Translations under genes and position numbers: made by a program
Notes under the pieces: generated by a model
Seen by the model: only the letters and a program-made list of their open reading frames with translations
Told to the model about the DNA's origin: nothing
Databases searched by the model: none
Assembly: GCF_011046555.1 (NCBI RefSeq)
Contig: NZ_CP049246.1
Location: 3,596,001-3,660,000, forward strand
Reading direction: 5' to 3'
DNA: 64,000 nucleotides
From: Sphingobacterium lactis
GTDB lineage: Bacteria > Bacteroidota > Bacteroidia > Sphingobacteriales > Sphingobacteriaceae
Shown here: positions 45,142-57,845 of the stretch, piece after piece
Layout of the letters: every line of letters begins with the position of its first letter
Position numbering within the stretch: the first letter of the stretch is position 1

Positions 45142-47166
45142 TTATTGATGTCGAGGCAACCACACCGACATATCTCCAAACTCCCGATTTCCCCAGGCAA
45201 AATAAGGGATCAATCGAATAGGAATTTTCTCCTCCTTTTCTGCCGAAACTTTTCGGTAAAGCGAATTCCACGTCAAATCGTTTTCTTTAATAGCCTCCCC
45301 TTGCAGGAACACCAGATTTTGACCAAGAACAGCTTCCTTTACAGTTTTGAATTCCGTATTGGAAGACATTCGAAGATCGAATAGATTGATGTTATCGGGT
45401 AGATCAGCTTGTTCCAAACAATAAACAACTGGTCCCCGCATGACTGCCACTTGATTTCTCGATTCCTCTACCAAAGGGTTAGATTCCATAAAATTGACGT
45501 CCATAGGCAAGCGAAGCGTAATCTTGTCACCCCGACTTAAACCCGTACTAAGCACCGCATATCCCTTATCTCTTTGGAAGGATACAGGTTGCCCATTCCT
45601 AAAAATTTCTGCGGAATTTGCCCAACCCGGGATACGGATCTTAAGGGCATAATCATCCGGCATAGCCTCAATATTTAATTGTACTTCGCCTTCCCAAGGA
45701 TAATTTGTTTCCTGCCGAATGGCAATACGGTCTTTACCTTGCCTGGTATCCAGGGCATTCCCCCCAAAGAGGTTTACAAACACCGTATGATCACCTATCG
45801 CGTAAGCATAATTATTTACCTCTGCAATGGTGCGCACGACATTGGGTGGACAGCAATTCGAAAGCGAAATATAGGGTACCCTTTTCTTTGACCAGCGTTG
45901 CTGGAAGGGTAAATTTGATGCAAAACTCAATGGGTTTGTATATAAGAACTTATCCCCATCCAGACTAATGCCCGAAAGCACCGCATTATAAAGCGCCAAT
46001 TCCAGTACATCCAAGTACTTCGCGTCACCCGTCAATGTGGCCATGCGCCAATTCCAGAGCATATTCCCAATATTTGCACAAGTTTCATTATGCGCTGTCA
46101 GATTTGGTAATTGGTAATCCCTTCCAAATGCTTGATGGATCTTTTGTACTTCCGTTGGATCGTAGGACGTTCCATCGGGAGAGGTACCATCATATAGTGA
46201 CCCCAGTCCTCCTGTGATGTACATTTTATGCTTTTGAACATCGTCCCAGATGGTATATAAACGGTTGCTTAATGTAGTATCCTGTAATTCTGCACATAAA
46301 TCCGCAACACCAGCGTACAGGTAGCTCGCCCGTACGGCATGACCCATGGCCTTATTCTGCTGACGGAAAGGAACGCGATCTTGATTATCATCTGTGCCAT
46401 CGGAAATCTCTCCTTTGATATCGACCAGATGCTTTGCCAATTCCAGGTATTTTGGATCCTTGACCGTTCTATAGAGCTCAATAGTCCCCATGTAGTGAGA
46501 AGGGCAGATTGCATTCCGAGCGAGTGTAGGATTGGACTTCTTATAAAAACCATATAAATAATCTGCAGCCTTAATCGCAATATTCAATAGATTTCGTTCT
46601 CCCGTTACCCGGTAATGAATACATCCTGCGGTCATTAAGTGCCCAATATTGTATGCTTCGAAACTGAGCCTATCTTGAAATTCGATATCGGTTCCAGAAT
46701 TCCGTTGGTCTATGGTTGCTTTGGTGTAAATATAACCATCCGCACGTTGAGCCTTCGCAATAACGGGGATGACCTCATTCAACATCTGTAACAACTTCGC
46801 GTCCTTGGTCTGTGCATAGAGTGCAACGACCGCTTCCAGCGTCTTGTAGAAATCACCATCATGAAAAGAAGGCCCCTTATGCTCGCCTTTTTCCAAACCC
46901 GCCGCAATCTCAAAATTGCGGTAAGCATGGCTGATTTCTGCATCGGTATATACCTCCCAAAGATGAGGTACCATTTGGTTATAGCAACTGGCCGTTCGAT
47001 CTGCCCAGAATCCTTTTGTCCATTTCACGTCGCCCATATTGATGGCATTTTGCACGGCAAACGGACTCCTCCCTGTGTTTGTAATGGCCTTCTCTTGCGC
47101 ATTGCCCGATAGTATGCTTAGGGTGGGCAGGAAGAGCGCCAAGGCTATCTTTTTGATCTTTATCAT
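45142..47166 (-). CDS. Secreted GH127 (beta-L-arabinofuranosidase-type) glycosidase
   Basis: The 674-residue enzyme has a signal peptide (about 1-23, ending GNAQ) and the DUF1680/GH127 (alpha/alpha)6 barrel. The Cys3-Glu zinc site of HypBA1-type enzymes is visible: NETCANIG (Glu361, Cys363) and SNCCPPN (Cys438, Cys439), where the second cysteine is the nucleophile in the known enzymes. It releases beta-linked L-arabinofuranose in characterised relatives; other sugars are possible. It lies 15 bp after the GH2 gene, so both act on the same glycan. Confidence 0.9.
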   Translation of the reverse strand: MIKIKKIALALFLPTLSILSGNAQEKAITNTGRSPFAVQNAINMGDVKWTKGFWADRTASCYNQMVPHLWEVYTDAEISHAYRNFEIAAGLEKGEHKGPSFHDGDFYKTLEAVVALYAQTKDAKLLQMLNEVIPVIAKAQRADGYIYTKATIDQRNSGTDIEFQDRLSFEAYNIGHLMTAGCIHYRVTGERNLLNIAIKAADYLYGFYKKSNPTLARNAICPSHYMGTIELYRTVKDPKYLELAKHLVDIKGEISDGTDDNQDRVPFRQQNKAMGHAVRASYLYAGVADLCAELQDTTLSNRLYTIWDDVQKHKMYITGGLGSLYDGTSPDGTSYDPTEVQKIHQAFGRDYQLPNLTAHNETCANIGNMLWNWRMATLTGDAKYLDVLELALYNAVLSGISLDGDKFLYTNPLSFASNLPFQQRWSKKRVPYISLSNCCPPNVVRTIAEVNNYAYAIGDHTVFVNLFGGNALDTRQGKDRIAIRQETNYPWEGEVQLNIEAMPDDYALKIRIPGWANSAEIFRNGQPVSFQRDKGYAVLSTGLSRGDKITLRLPMDVNFMESNPLVEESRNQVAVMRGPVVYCLEQADLPDNINLFDLRMSSNTEFKTVKEAVLGQNLVFLQGEAIKENDLTWNSLYRKVSAEKEEKIPIRLIPYFAWGNREFGDMSVWLPRHQ

Positions 47167-47181
47167 CGCTGTTCAGATTTA

Positions 47182-50523
<3,342 letters not shown>

Positions 50524-50753
50524 TCACAAGCTATAGTACCATATTACCCGCATACAAGTGAAGATATCACAAGAGCCCACTGCCACAATAATACAAGCAG
50601 ACAGGTATTCAATTCCTGATTAAACCCTATTAATTAATTATTTTAATAAAAACAACCGATAAACTACACATTTACATTGTTAATTCCCGTAATTTTATCT
50701 TAAGTTTAAGATATAGAATTATTAAACCATTATTTTAAACGAAAGCTAATCTT

Positions 50754-50978
50754 ATGAAAAGTTTTGGAACATTGTTGATTTTTTATGGCGTATTTGCCAT
50801 AATTCTCAATTTCTTCGATCGGGTACCACGCATTATGGCTTGGATCTATCAATGGGGCGAAGGTACCGCATGGGCCATTAAAATCGGTTTTGTGGTGTTG
50901 GGTATTATCCTTTGGATCGTAGGAAATAGAATGGGGAGAGCACAGGCAGGAAAATTTCAAGAAGGAAAACCTGAATAG
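50754..50978 (+). CDS. Small two-helix membrane protein (74 aa)
   Basis: The 74-residue protein has two hydrophobic helices (about 5-20, LLIFYGVFAIILNFF, and 41-57, AIKIGFVVLGIILWIVG) and a short polar tail. The sequence begins MKSFGTLLIFYGVFA. The function is not known; proteins of this type are common as uncharacterised small membrane proteins in Bacteroidota. It has its own intergenic region on both sides and is probably transcribed alone. Confidence 0.7.
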   Translation: MKSFGTLLIFYGVFAIILNFFDRVPRIMAWIYQWGEGTAWAIKIGFVVLGIILWIVGNRMGRAQAGKFQEGKPE

Positions 50979-51099
50979 GGACTTCTTCATCTCTTTCCCC
51001 ATTGTAACCAGCGAATCTTAAGTTGATGGTGGTTAGGCAATGGGGATTTTTTTTGCTGGTAATTATAACGAATCAGCACATACTTTTCCTACTATTTTT

Positions 51100-51107
51100 T
51101 ACCTTTA
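51100..51107 (+). promoter_or_regulatory. Probable -7 element of tnaA
   Basis: TACCTTTA differs from TAnnTTTG in the last base only and lies 24 bases before the ATG at 51131. Confidence 0.4.
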
Positions 51108-51130
51108 GTCCTTAACCAACTATAATTACT

Positions 51131-52507
51131 ATGGAGTTACCATGGGCAGAACCCTATAAAGTAAAAATGGTAGAGGAGATCTACCAATCCACGCGTGAAC
51201 AGCGGGAGAAATGGATCGAGGAAGAAGGCAACAATTTATTCAATTTAGCGAGTGACCGGGTTTTCATTGACCTATTGACGGACAGCGGTACTGGTGCGAT
51301 GTCGGACCGGCAATGGGCGGAAATCATGATGGGCGACGAGAGCTACGCAGGATCGCAATCCTATCTGAAATTGCGGGAAGTTGTTCGGAATACCCTCGGA
51401 TTTCCCTACTTCCTACCTACCCACCAAGGGCGGGCTGCAGAAAATGTACTCTTCAGTATTCTCGTGAAAGAAAACAATGTCGTGCCGGGTAATTCCCATT
51501 TCGATACGACAAAAGGACATATCGAATTCCGAAAAGCACACGCCATTGACTGCACCATCGATGAAGCGTTTGACATCAACAATTTACACCCCTTTAAGGG
51601 AAATATCGATCTTGCCAAGCTGGAGGAGGTCTACAAGGCCCACCCGAAAGAGAACATCCCTTTCTGCATGATCACGGTTACCTGTAATTCATCTGGCGGC
51701 CAGCCCGTTTCCATGGAGAATATAAAAGCGGTAAAAGCGCTTTCCGATCGGTACGGCATTCCGGTTTTCTTTGATGCGGCGCGCTTTGCTGAAAATGCCT
51801 ATTTCATTAAGGAACGGGAAGCTGCCTATGCTGACAAGACGATCAAGGAAATCGTGAAGGAAATGTTCGCCTATGGTGATGGGTTCACCATGTCCGCCAA
51901 GAAAGATGGTTTGGTAAACATTGGTGGTCTATTGGGGATGCGCAATGAACAGTTGTACCGTGCCTGTGGGAATATGGGCATTATTTACGAAGGATTCATT
52001 ACCTATGGTGGGCTCGCAGGGCGGGACCTTGCTGCTTTGGCACAGGGGCTTTTGGAGTCCACGGAACTTCCTTACCTGAAAGCCAGGATCGATCAGGTGG
52101 AATACCTGGGCAATAAACTCATTGAATATGGCATTCCCATCCAGAAACCGATCGGTGGACATGCTGTTTTTGTGGATGCCCTAAATTTCTTGACGGAGGT
52201 TCCGCGTGAGGAATATCCTGCGCAAACACTGGCCATTGAACTCTATAAGGAATCCGGTGTCCGCGGAGTAGAAATTGGCACCCTGCTGGCCGATCGGGAT
52301 CCCGAAACCAGACAGGACCGCTTCCCCAAATTGGAGCTTCTTCGGTTGGCCATTCCGAGGAGAACGTATTCCTACAAACATTTGGATTATGTAGCCGCCG
52401 CATTGAAAAACATTTTCGACCGAAGAAAGGATATCAAGTCTGGATTGGAAATCGTTTGGGAATCCGAAATTCTCAGACACTTCACGATCCTATTAAAGAA
52501 AAAATAA
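51131..52507 (+). CDS. tnaA: Tryptophanase (tyrosine phenol-lyase family)
   Basis: The 458-residue PLP enzyme splits tryptophan to indole, pyruvate and ammonia. It shares PTHQGRAAEN, FFDAARFAENAYFI and the PLP lysine in TMSAKKDG (Lys258) with the family. Two positions point to tryptophanase rather than tyrosine phenol-lyase: the aspartate in SHFDTTKG (Asp125; threonine in TPL) and GVRGVEIGTLLADRDP (Val-Glu-Ile-Gly where TPL has the Met-Glu-Arg-Gly loop). No leader peptide with Trp like TnaC was found in the short upstream gap, so the enterobacterial type of control is absent. Confidence 0.92.
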   Translation: MELPWAEPYKVKMVEEIYQSTREQREKWIEEEGNNLFNLASDRVFIDLLTDSGTGAMSDRQWAEIMMGDESYAGSQSYLKLREVVRNTLGFPYFLPTHQGRAAENVLFSILVKENNVVPGNSHFDTTKGHIEFRKAHAIDCTIDEAFDINNLHPFKGNIDLAKLEEVYKAHPKENIPFCMITVTCNSSGGQPVSMENIKAVKALSDRYGIPVFFDAARFAENAYFIKEREAAYADKTIKEIVKEMFAYGDGFTMSAKKDGLVNIGGLLGMRNEQLYRACGNMGIIYEGFITYGGLAGRDLAALAQGLLESTELPYLKARIDQVEYLGNKLIEYGIPIQKPIGGHAVFVDALNFLTEVPREEYPAQTLAIELYKESGVRGVEIGTLLADRDPETRQDRFPKLELLRLAIPRRTYSYKHLDYVAAALKNIFDRRKDIKSGLEIVWESEILRHFTILLKKK

Positions 52508-52523
52508 CAGCAATACAAAAGTT

Positions 52524-52558
52524 AAAAGGATCAGGTGTCATACAACCTGATCCTTTTT
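52524..52558 (+). terminator. Terminator after tnaA
   Basis: AAAAGGATCAGGT (52524-52536) pairs with ACCTGATCCTTTT (52545-52557), followed by T. Confidence 0.92.
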
Positions 52559-52590
52559 AATTTCTTGTACAAAAGCAGTTACAGATTCTT

Positions 52591-52923
52591 CTAGCTTAAA
52601 TTCTCCAACCCAAAGGCTGCCAAACTATCCACGATAGGCAAGGCATTCATTCCCTTTTCCGTTAAACTGTATTCCACACGTGGTGGAATTTCCGGGTAGG
52701 CCTTCTTCGCTACAAACCCCGCCTCTACTAGGTGATTCAATTCCTGGATCAGCATCTTCTCACTAATTCCGGGAATGCTACGTTTCAAATCTCCATAGCG
52801 AATAATCCGCTTATTGATCTGGAATAGGATCAATAAAGTCCATTTACCGCCCAATATCGCCAAAGATTTACGAACTGGACAGTGTTCATCGGATTGACGA
52901 ATCTGTATATTATTTTTTTCCAT
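52591..52923 (-). CDS. HxlR-family winged-helix regulator
   Basis: The 110-residue protein is a single HxlR domain: CPVRKSLAILGGKWTLLILFQI (with the conserved Cys at about 16), RYGDLKRSIPGISEKMLIQEL and PPRVEYSLTEKGM. Relatives (HypR, QorR, YodB) sense electrophiles or oxidants through this cysteine. It is transcribed divergently from the NTF2-like gene; the intergenic region has inverted repeats suited to its dimer. Confidence 0.92.
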   Translation of the reverse strand: MEKNNIQIRQSDEHCPVRKSLAILGGKWTLLILFQINKRIIRYGDLKRSIPGISEKMLIQELNHLVEAGFVAKKAYPEIPPRVEYSLTEKGMNALPIVDSLAAFGLENLS

Positions 52924-52952
52924 TTGATAATCAATATTTCTAACCTAGAGGT

Positions 52953-53013
52953 AAGTACCACACTAAATAGTAGGTACTTGTACAAAGGTAAGAATTGCTT
53001 TAAATTTGTACAA
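52953..53013 (+). promoter_or_regulatory. Promoter and candidate HxlR operators
   Basis: TAAATTTG (53001-53008) is a perfect -7 element with TTG (52978-52980) 20 bases upstream as -33. Two copies of the 8-base palindrome TTGTACAA (52978-52985 and 53006-53013) overlap the -33 and -7 boxes, and AAGTACC/GGTACTT (52953-52959, 52973-52979) form a further inverted repeat. Binding of the divergent HxlR protein here would repress the NTF2-like gene. Confidence 0.6.
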
Positions 53014-53030
53014 ACAAAATAAAAAAAGCT

Positions 53031-53423
53031 ATGATGAAAGCAAAAGAAGTCGTGTTAGCCTATGCAGAAGCATTAGGAAAAGGTGATGTTGCAACAGCCT
53101 TCTCCCATTTTAGCCCCAACGTTGTCTGGTATCAACCCGGCAACAACAGATTCTCTGGTGCAAAACAAGGCAGTGATGCGATCGGAAAAATGATTGGTGG
53201 TATGATGGACATTTCCCAAGGTACATTTGCCCTATCGCCAACGGGAGACTTGATGGTCAATGGTGATCTGGTCGCTATGCCCCTTCGCTTTACAGGAAAA
53301 ATAGCCGATCGGAATTTGGATATGCAGGGAATCGATCTGTTCAAGGTTGAGGAAGGAAAAATTACAGCCGTTTGGCTTTTCTCCGAAAACCAAACCGAAG
53401 AAGATAATTTCTGGGGATCATAA
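53031..53423 (+). CDS. NTF2/SnoaL-like protein
   Basis: The 130-residue protein has the cone-shaped NTF2-like fold: an N-terminal helix (AKEVVLAYAEALGKGDVATAF), then beta-strands with FSPNVVWYQPGNNRFSG, and ending KITAVWLFSENQTEEDNFWG. Members are small-molecule binding proteins or isomerases/hydrolases; the ligand is unknown. It is controlled, by inference, by the divergent HxlR regulator and ends at a strong terminator. Confidence 0.88.
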   Translation: MMKAKEVVLAYAEALGKGDVATAFSHFSPNVVWYQPGNNRFSGAKQGSDAIGKMIGGMMDISQGTFALSPTGDLMVNGDLVAMPLRFTGKIADRNLDMQGIDLFKVEEGKITAVWLFSENQTEEDNFWGS

Positions 53424-53466
53424 AAAAAACAGGGTATCTGGTTTGTCGCCAGATACCCTGTTTTTT
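53424..53466. terminator. Bidirectional terminator
   Basis: A perfect 18-bp stem, 53424-53441 and 53449-53466 (core CAGGGTATCTGG), with A/T tails on both sides; it lies between the convergent NTF2-like gene and the copper locus. Confidence 0.95.
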
Positions 53467-53482
53467 CTTAGATCGGATTGCT

Positions 53483-54511
53483 TCAATCTTTACCCTTTAT
53501 AAATTCTGGATCACTCAAGGTGTTTAAAAATGCCAGAATATCATCTTTCTCCTGTTCAGTCATGGGAATGCTGTTTCCATTCGCCTGAAGTATCGGATCG
53601 AGGTTATCGGCAGGAAGGACACCATTATCAAAATAATCCAGGACATCCCGCAGGGTCTTAAATTGTCCGAAAGAACCGTATGGTGCAGTATAGGCTACAT
53701 TACGTAGAGATGGCACCCGAAACCGCATCCAATCTTCATCCAAACCCGTCACGCGTGCCCTACCGACCTCTTCCGCATTCGGGTTCCTAGGGAAACCCAC
53801 ATTTCGAAAGGTTTGATCCGTAAAGAGGGATGTACTGTGGCAACTTGCGCACTTTAATTTAAAAAGTGCATACCCTCTGGATTCCATGTCCGTAAAAGTT
53901 ACACCCCCATTTGCCATTACCTGATCATACCGGCTATTCGCGGAAATCAAACTATACTCATATTGAGCCAGACTTCTATAGATCCGATCCGCAGTTATAG
54001 CCGGACTGCCAAATGCCTTGCTGAATAAGGTCGGATACGCCGGATCATCCTGCAATTTACCGATGATTTCCAATATGGATGAATTCAGCTCTTCATGCGT
54101 GACAATGGGCACTATCGCTTGTTTTTCCAGCGAGAGCATATGCCCATCCCAGTTATAGAACCGCATGAAGGCCATATTCTGAATGGAAGGCACATTGCGC
54201 AATCCCTTGCGACCGAGGATCCCTACGGCCTGTGCATTATCATCCGCAAAGGCTTTTTCCTGTTGATGGCAGCTTGCGCAGGAAATGGTGTTGTTGCCAC
54301 TGAATTTCTTCTCATGGAATAGCCGTTCGCCGAGCTGCACACCAAATTTCGTCGGTCTGTTCTCGTCGAAAGCCGGATTCAACGGTGGAAAATCGGAAGG
54401 GATATGCAATGCCAATTCCGGATTATCTACAGGTTCAGGCCCCAAAGGTTCATCCCGTGTGCAAGCAAACAGTAAGAACAGCAGCAAGGATAGGACAGTT
54501 ATTTTTTGCAT
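53483..54511 (-). CDS. MbnH-like dihaem cytochrome c peroxidase family lipoprotein
   Basis: The 342-residue lipoprotein (lipobox LLFAC, Cys17) has two haem c sites, CASCH at 78-82 and CASCH at 221-225, as in bacterial cytochrome c peroxidase, MauG and MbnH. MbnH oxidises a Trp of its partner MbnP to kynurenine. The pairing with the MbnP gene 46 bp upstream favours the MbnH role over plain peroxide removal. It is the last gene of the copper locus and lies before a strong bidirectional terminator. Confidence 0.9.
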   Translation of the reverse strand: MQKITVLSLLLFLLFACTRDEPLGPEPVDNPELALHIPSDFPPLNPAFDENRPTKFGVQLGERLFHEKKFSGNNTISCASCHQQEKAFADDNAQAVGILGRKGLRNVPSIQNMAFMRFYNWDGHMLSLEKQAIVPIVTHEELNSSILEIIGKLQDDPAYPTLFSKAFGSPAITADRIYRSLAQYEYSLISANSRYDQVMANGGVTFTDMESRGYALFKLKCASCHSTSLFTDQTFRNVGFPRNPNAEEVGRARVTGLDEDWMRFRVPSLRNVAYTAPYGSFGQFKTLRDVLDYFDNGVLPADNLDPILQANGNSIPMTEQEKDDILAFLNTLSDPEFIKGKD

Positions 54512-54557
54512 ACCAGCATAATTAGGACCTGCACATCCGCAGGTCCCAAAGTCTAAT

Positions 54558-55424
54558 TTAGTTATTGACTTGACCTACGGAAAAGATGCCGGCAACATCG
54601 CTTTTGCCATCACCACCCAAATTGTCCACAAACTTCACCATCTCTTTAGCGGTGTGGATGTTCGGTGTGGCATTATCCGTATCTGTCGTTCCGGTAGAAA
54701 GCGTAATGGTATTCGTTTTTCCACTCAAGAGTCCGTTGAAATCGGCATTGATCATGATTTTCGACGCTTTAGCACCAACAATGGCATGTGTCGGCAAATC
54801 CAGGGTGATCTCTCTGTAGGCATCAACTCCTTGAACGAAAGGCTCTTTACTACCCTGCACCGTACTTCCGGTGTGGATGGAAAGCGGTTTGTTATCCGTG
54901 CCATAGAATCCTTCAATTTTAGTGAAACGGTAACCGGATCCCCATTCCCACATCATCTTGGTATCATTGGCGCCAGCTTGGGCATAAAAATTCGGAAAAC
55001 GTGTCTGATCCAGCGTGTTCAATTCGTTCTTAACGCCAAGTCCGAATTTGATCTTTGCGTATTCGCCTGCAGGTAAATTGCTCAGGATAACATCCAAGGT
55101 CTGTGGTTTTGCATGGTCAATTACCGCTGCACCCTTATCCAGGTCATTGATGTTGTAAGGAATTTCTCCCCCATCAGCCTTCACCAAACGGATATTACTG
55201 ATTACATATTTAAGCTCAGCAAAATGATGCACCTGTCCAGCAGCGGAGGTGTTTTTGGTCGCTGTTATGGAGTTAGCATCACCCAATACAATGGTCTTCC
55301 CCTTAAAGGTATTGTTGAAATGTAAAGTTAAATTATTGGCCACAGTTTGGCTTTCGTTCTTTGAGCAGGAAGTAACCGTAAAAACAGCTAATGCCAAGGT
55401 GATATATGATGTTAAAGATTTCAT
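54558..55424 (-). CDS. MbnP-family copper-binding lipoprotein
   Basis: The 288-residue lipoprotein (lipobox VTVTSC, Cys20) shows the MbnP family pattern: LTLHFNNTFKGKTIVLGD near the N-terminus (His35), HHFAELKYVISNIRLVK (about 66-82), and KMMWEWGSGYRFTKIEGF (Trp159, Trp161). In MbnP a Trp oxidised to kynurenine and two His bind copper; which Trp is used here is not certain. It is followed by the MbnH-like gene, its expected modifying enzyme, and preceded by a small Cys-protein and the TonB receptor. No methanobactin peptide gene is seen, so the pair works with another copper source. Confidence 0.88.
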   Translation of the reverse strand: MKSLTSYITLALAVFTVTSCSKNESQTVANNLTLHFNNTFKGKTIVLGDANSITATKNTSAAGQVHHFAELKYVISNIRLVKADGGEIPYNINDLDKGAAVIDHAKPQTLDVILSNLPAGEYAKIKFGLGVKNELNTLDQTRFPNFYAQAGANDTKMMWEWGSGYRFTKIEGFYGTDNKPLSIHTGSTVQGSKEPFVQGVDAYREITLDLPTHAIVGAKASKIMINADFNGLLSGKTNTITLSTGTTDTDNATPNIHTAKEMVKFVDNLGGDGKSDVAGIFSVGQVNN

Positions 55425-55479
55425 GTGTTGTTTATTTTATATATTGTTTTATGCTATGTTTTAAATTCATTTTTCTGGT

Positions 55480-55854
55480 TTAGGTTGACCGGCTTATCGG
55501 CGGCGGAATCCTGACCTCTGGAACAGGTCCTGTGTAAACTGGGACACCATAGGGAATATGGATTTGATTCATCTGTGTTCCGAAAACCTCAGATTTAAGA
55601 CCGAAAAGCTCTGTATGCATCAGATCAATCTTCTTGTAATTGCTAAGACTATTCGAGGTAGCATCACCTTGGTTCCGAAGCTTTTTCTTCAGGAAACACA
55701 GCGCATGGCAGTTCATTTCGGGCCTGTTCTTATTGATGCAGAACTGTTCTTCCAGAGTTTGCTGATTTAATTTAAAATGCACTATAACAATCGCCTGTTG
55801 AAAACCCATCAACAGCGACAACAGCATCAAGAAAATACAGCAGACCTTTCTCAT
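55480..55854 (-). CDS. Small membrane-anchored C-x9-C-x3-C protein, copy 1
   Basis: No named family is recognised. The 124-residue protein has an N-terminal hydrophobic segment (about 4-25), then FCINKNRPEMNCHALCF with Cys39, Cys49 and Cys53, a basic stretch (LKKKLR) and a Pro-rich C-terminus ending RIPPPISRST. It shares CIN-x2-RPE-x2-C-x3-C-x-L-x-KK and a PPI near the C-terminus with the 58931-59299 protein at the other end of the operon. Three fixed cysteines on a membrane anchor suggest metal transfer between TonB receptor and MbnP, by inference. The gene starts 4 bp after the receptor gene. Confidence 0.75.
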   Translation of the reverse strand: MRKVCCIFLMLLSLLMGFQQAIVIVHFKLNQQTLEEQFCINKNRPEMNCHALCFLKKKLRNQGDATSNSLSNYKKIDLMHTELFGLKSEVFGTQMNQIHIPYGVPVYTGPVPEVRIPPPISRST

Positions 55855-55858
55855 GGCT

Positions 55859-57844
55859 TTAAAAAATCACTTTTAGGGACGTAAATACATTTCTTCCCAT
55901 CCTCGGGATATTTCCCCAGTCGGCATAGGTACTGTAATACGCATCAAATAGGTTTTCAGCACCGACTTGGACGATCGCCCTATATTTCCCGAATTGGAGC
56001 TTATAATCCGCGGATAGATTCCATACCGAATAGGCTGGCGTACGGTCCTCGCCATATTCAGGGCTGAAATTTTCCTGCACGAGATCACCTAGTACGGACG
56101 CTTGCACGGAAAGATCTCCAACCATATAGTGCAGGGAACTCTGGTAGCTCAGTGGTCGGATAAACGGTAGATTCCCCCCGTTATCATCGGTGGCCCGTGC
56201 ATAGGTCAAGCCACCTTTCCAGTGGAGGTGCGTGAATATATCGTAATTGGCCTGAACGGAAAGGTTAGCGATCTTGGCGTGGTTCAGCGAGGCATAGCCT
56301 TTCACCCCTACCGATTGGTAATTCATTGGACTTCCTAAACTCAGGATGCGACCGATTATATAATTCTTGATATAGAAATAATTGACCTTTGCCGATATCC
56401 CAAACTGTTCGATTTTATATCCTGCACTGGCGTTGGCTTCATAGGAAATTTCGTTCTTGAGGTCAGGATTTCCGATATAGTCATACCGGTCGAAACTGTT
56501 ATAGATATAGTACCCGTAGCCTTCGGATACCGATGGAGCGCGCTGACCATAGCCTGTCCCTACCGACAGATCGAAAGAACCGATCTGTAAGGCATAACTG
56601 GCATGCAAGCCAGGCAGCATTCTATTTTTTTCCTGTGCAGCACCGGGGTGAAAGATCCAGTTGAATTCCGGATACTTTGCATGGTTATAATTCCAACCCA
56701 GTGAACCTCCAAAATTAAAGGTCGCCTGCTCGGAAAGTTCCAAGGAATTATTCATGGATAAGCCCACAAATCGCGTCGTCACCCAGGGCCAACTGTAGGC
56801 AAACATGGTCTTCTTGCTTCGATCCTGCGGATACATGGTCATCTCGGCAATCGACAGGTTGTTATACGCATTCAGTTGCACCTCACCGCTGTAATTCTCG
56901 TGTTGGAGATTCACCTTGGATACCAGACCATAAGTCGTACTCCACCCTGGCATATCCATATGGACAAGGTTCTCCGGTCGGGTCGTATCATCCATATAAT
57001 GCTCGATGGCATTGTAATAGGCCTTGGTGTCCCACACTTTTACGAGACCTTCCTCGAACAGCTTTTTATAGGCCACCGAAGTAATCAGCGCACGGGAAAG
57101 CCACAGGTCCATGGGTAGAGCCGGATAGCCCACATCGTTGGCCTGATCAAAGATGGCATCCACGCGCAGGGAAGAAAGTTCGCCGGTCTTGAAGGCCAGC
57201 CCCAGTGAGCTGTTGAATTTACCGTATTGGGAATGTCGGACTTCATTGCCATTTCCATCGCGATAATTTTCGGCTTTGCGATACGAAACGCTAGCATCGG
57301 CCACGAACGCATCACTTGCGTACGATACATTCCCGAGATTGAAAAATTGCTTGTTATTGAATTCATATCCCGTCTGATAGGCACCTGCCCACATGGCCTG
57401 AGGGGTAAATGCGGTGTTCTTTCGCTGCAGGTCGATACTACCCGCAATCGTTGCCCCGTGCAAACTGCCCGACTGCCCGGATTGGATGTCGACAGTAGCG
57501 AGGTTATTGCTTTCGACATAAGAGGTGATCGGGTCCATTTTATCCGTACAAGCACCGAAAATATGCATACCGTCAATGGTGAGCGTTGCACGTTCCGAAC
57601 TCAGGTTATTGAGCATGGGTTCCCACGCATAAGCACCCCGTTTAATAAAACTGATCTGCTGCGACGACGCCAGAAATTCATCCACTGTAACGGCCATCTT
57701 CAGGTCTGTTTGGATTTTCCTTTTCACCTTGCCAACTACCTTAATTTCCTCGATCTGTTCCAAGGTATCACGTTTTACGGGCTCCTGTGCAAATGCACAG
57801 TAACCAACGGAAAGCCCGAGACATAATAAACTTAACTTTCTCAT
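55859..57844 (-). CDS. OprC/NosA-like copper TonB-dependent receptor
   Basis: The 661-residue outer-membrane receptor has a signal peptide (1-20, ending AFAQ), a TonB box region (EIKVVGKVKRK), the plug (about 45-145) and a 22-strand barrel ending in an aromatic (LKVIF). The copper ligands known from OprC, CxxxM in the plug and HxM in the barrel, are visible: GACTDKMDP (Cys99, Met103) and IEHYMDD (His282, Met284). The start is the ATG at 57842-57844 and not one 16 codons upstream, because it gives the normal signal peptide and a 1-bp gap to the previous stop. It imports copper to the MbnP and small-protein partners, by inference. Confidence 0.9.
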   Translation of the reverse strand: MRKLSLLCLGLSVGYCAFAQEPVKRDTLEQIEEIKVVGKVKRKIQTDLKMAVTVDEFLASSQQISFIKRGAYAWEPMLNNLSSERATLTIDGMHIFGACTDKMDPITSYVESNNLATVDIQSGQSGSLHGATIAGSIDLQRKNTAFTPQAMWAGAYQTGYEFNNKQFFNLGNVSYASDAFVADASVSYRKAENYRDGNGNEVRHSQYGKFNSSLGLAFKTGELSSLRVDAIFDQANDVGYPALPMDLWLSRALITSVAYKKLFEEGLVKVWDTKAYYNAIEHYMDDTTRPENLVHMDMPGWSTTYGLVSKVNLQHENYSGEVQLNAYNNLSIAEMTMYPQDRSKKTMFAYSWPWVTTRFVGLSMNNSLELSEQATFNFGGSLGWNYNHAKYPEFNWIFHPGAAQEKNRMLPGLHASYALQIGSFDLSVGTGYGQRAPSVSEGYGYYIYNSFDRYDYIGNPDLKNEISYEANASAGYKIEQFGISAKVNYFYIKNYIIGRILSLGSPMNYQSVGVKGYASLNHAKIANLSVQANYDIFTHLHWKGGLTYARATDDNGGNLPFIRPLSYQSSLHYMVGDLSVQASVLGDLVQENFSPEYGEDRTPAYSVWNLSADYKLQFGKYRAIVQVGAENLFDAYYSTYADWGNIPRMGRNVFTSLKVIF

Positions 57845-57845
57845 T

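Noticed and set aside
51061..51130. TnaC-like leader peptide before tnaA
   Set aside because: No short frame with a Trp and Pro arrangement is present in the gap, and a promoter element lies only 24 bases from the start.
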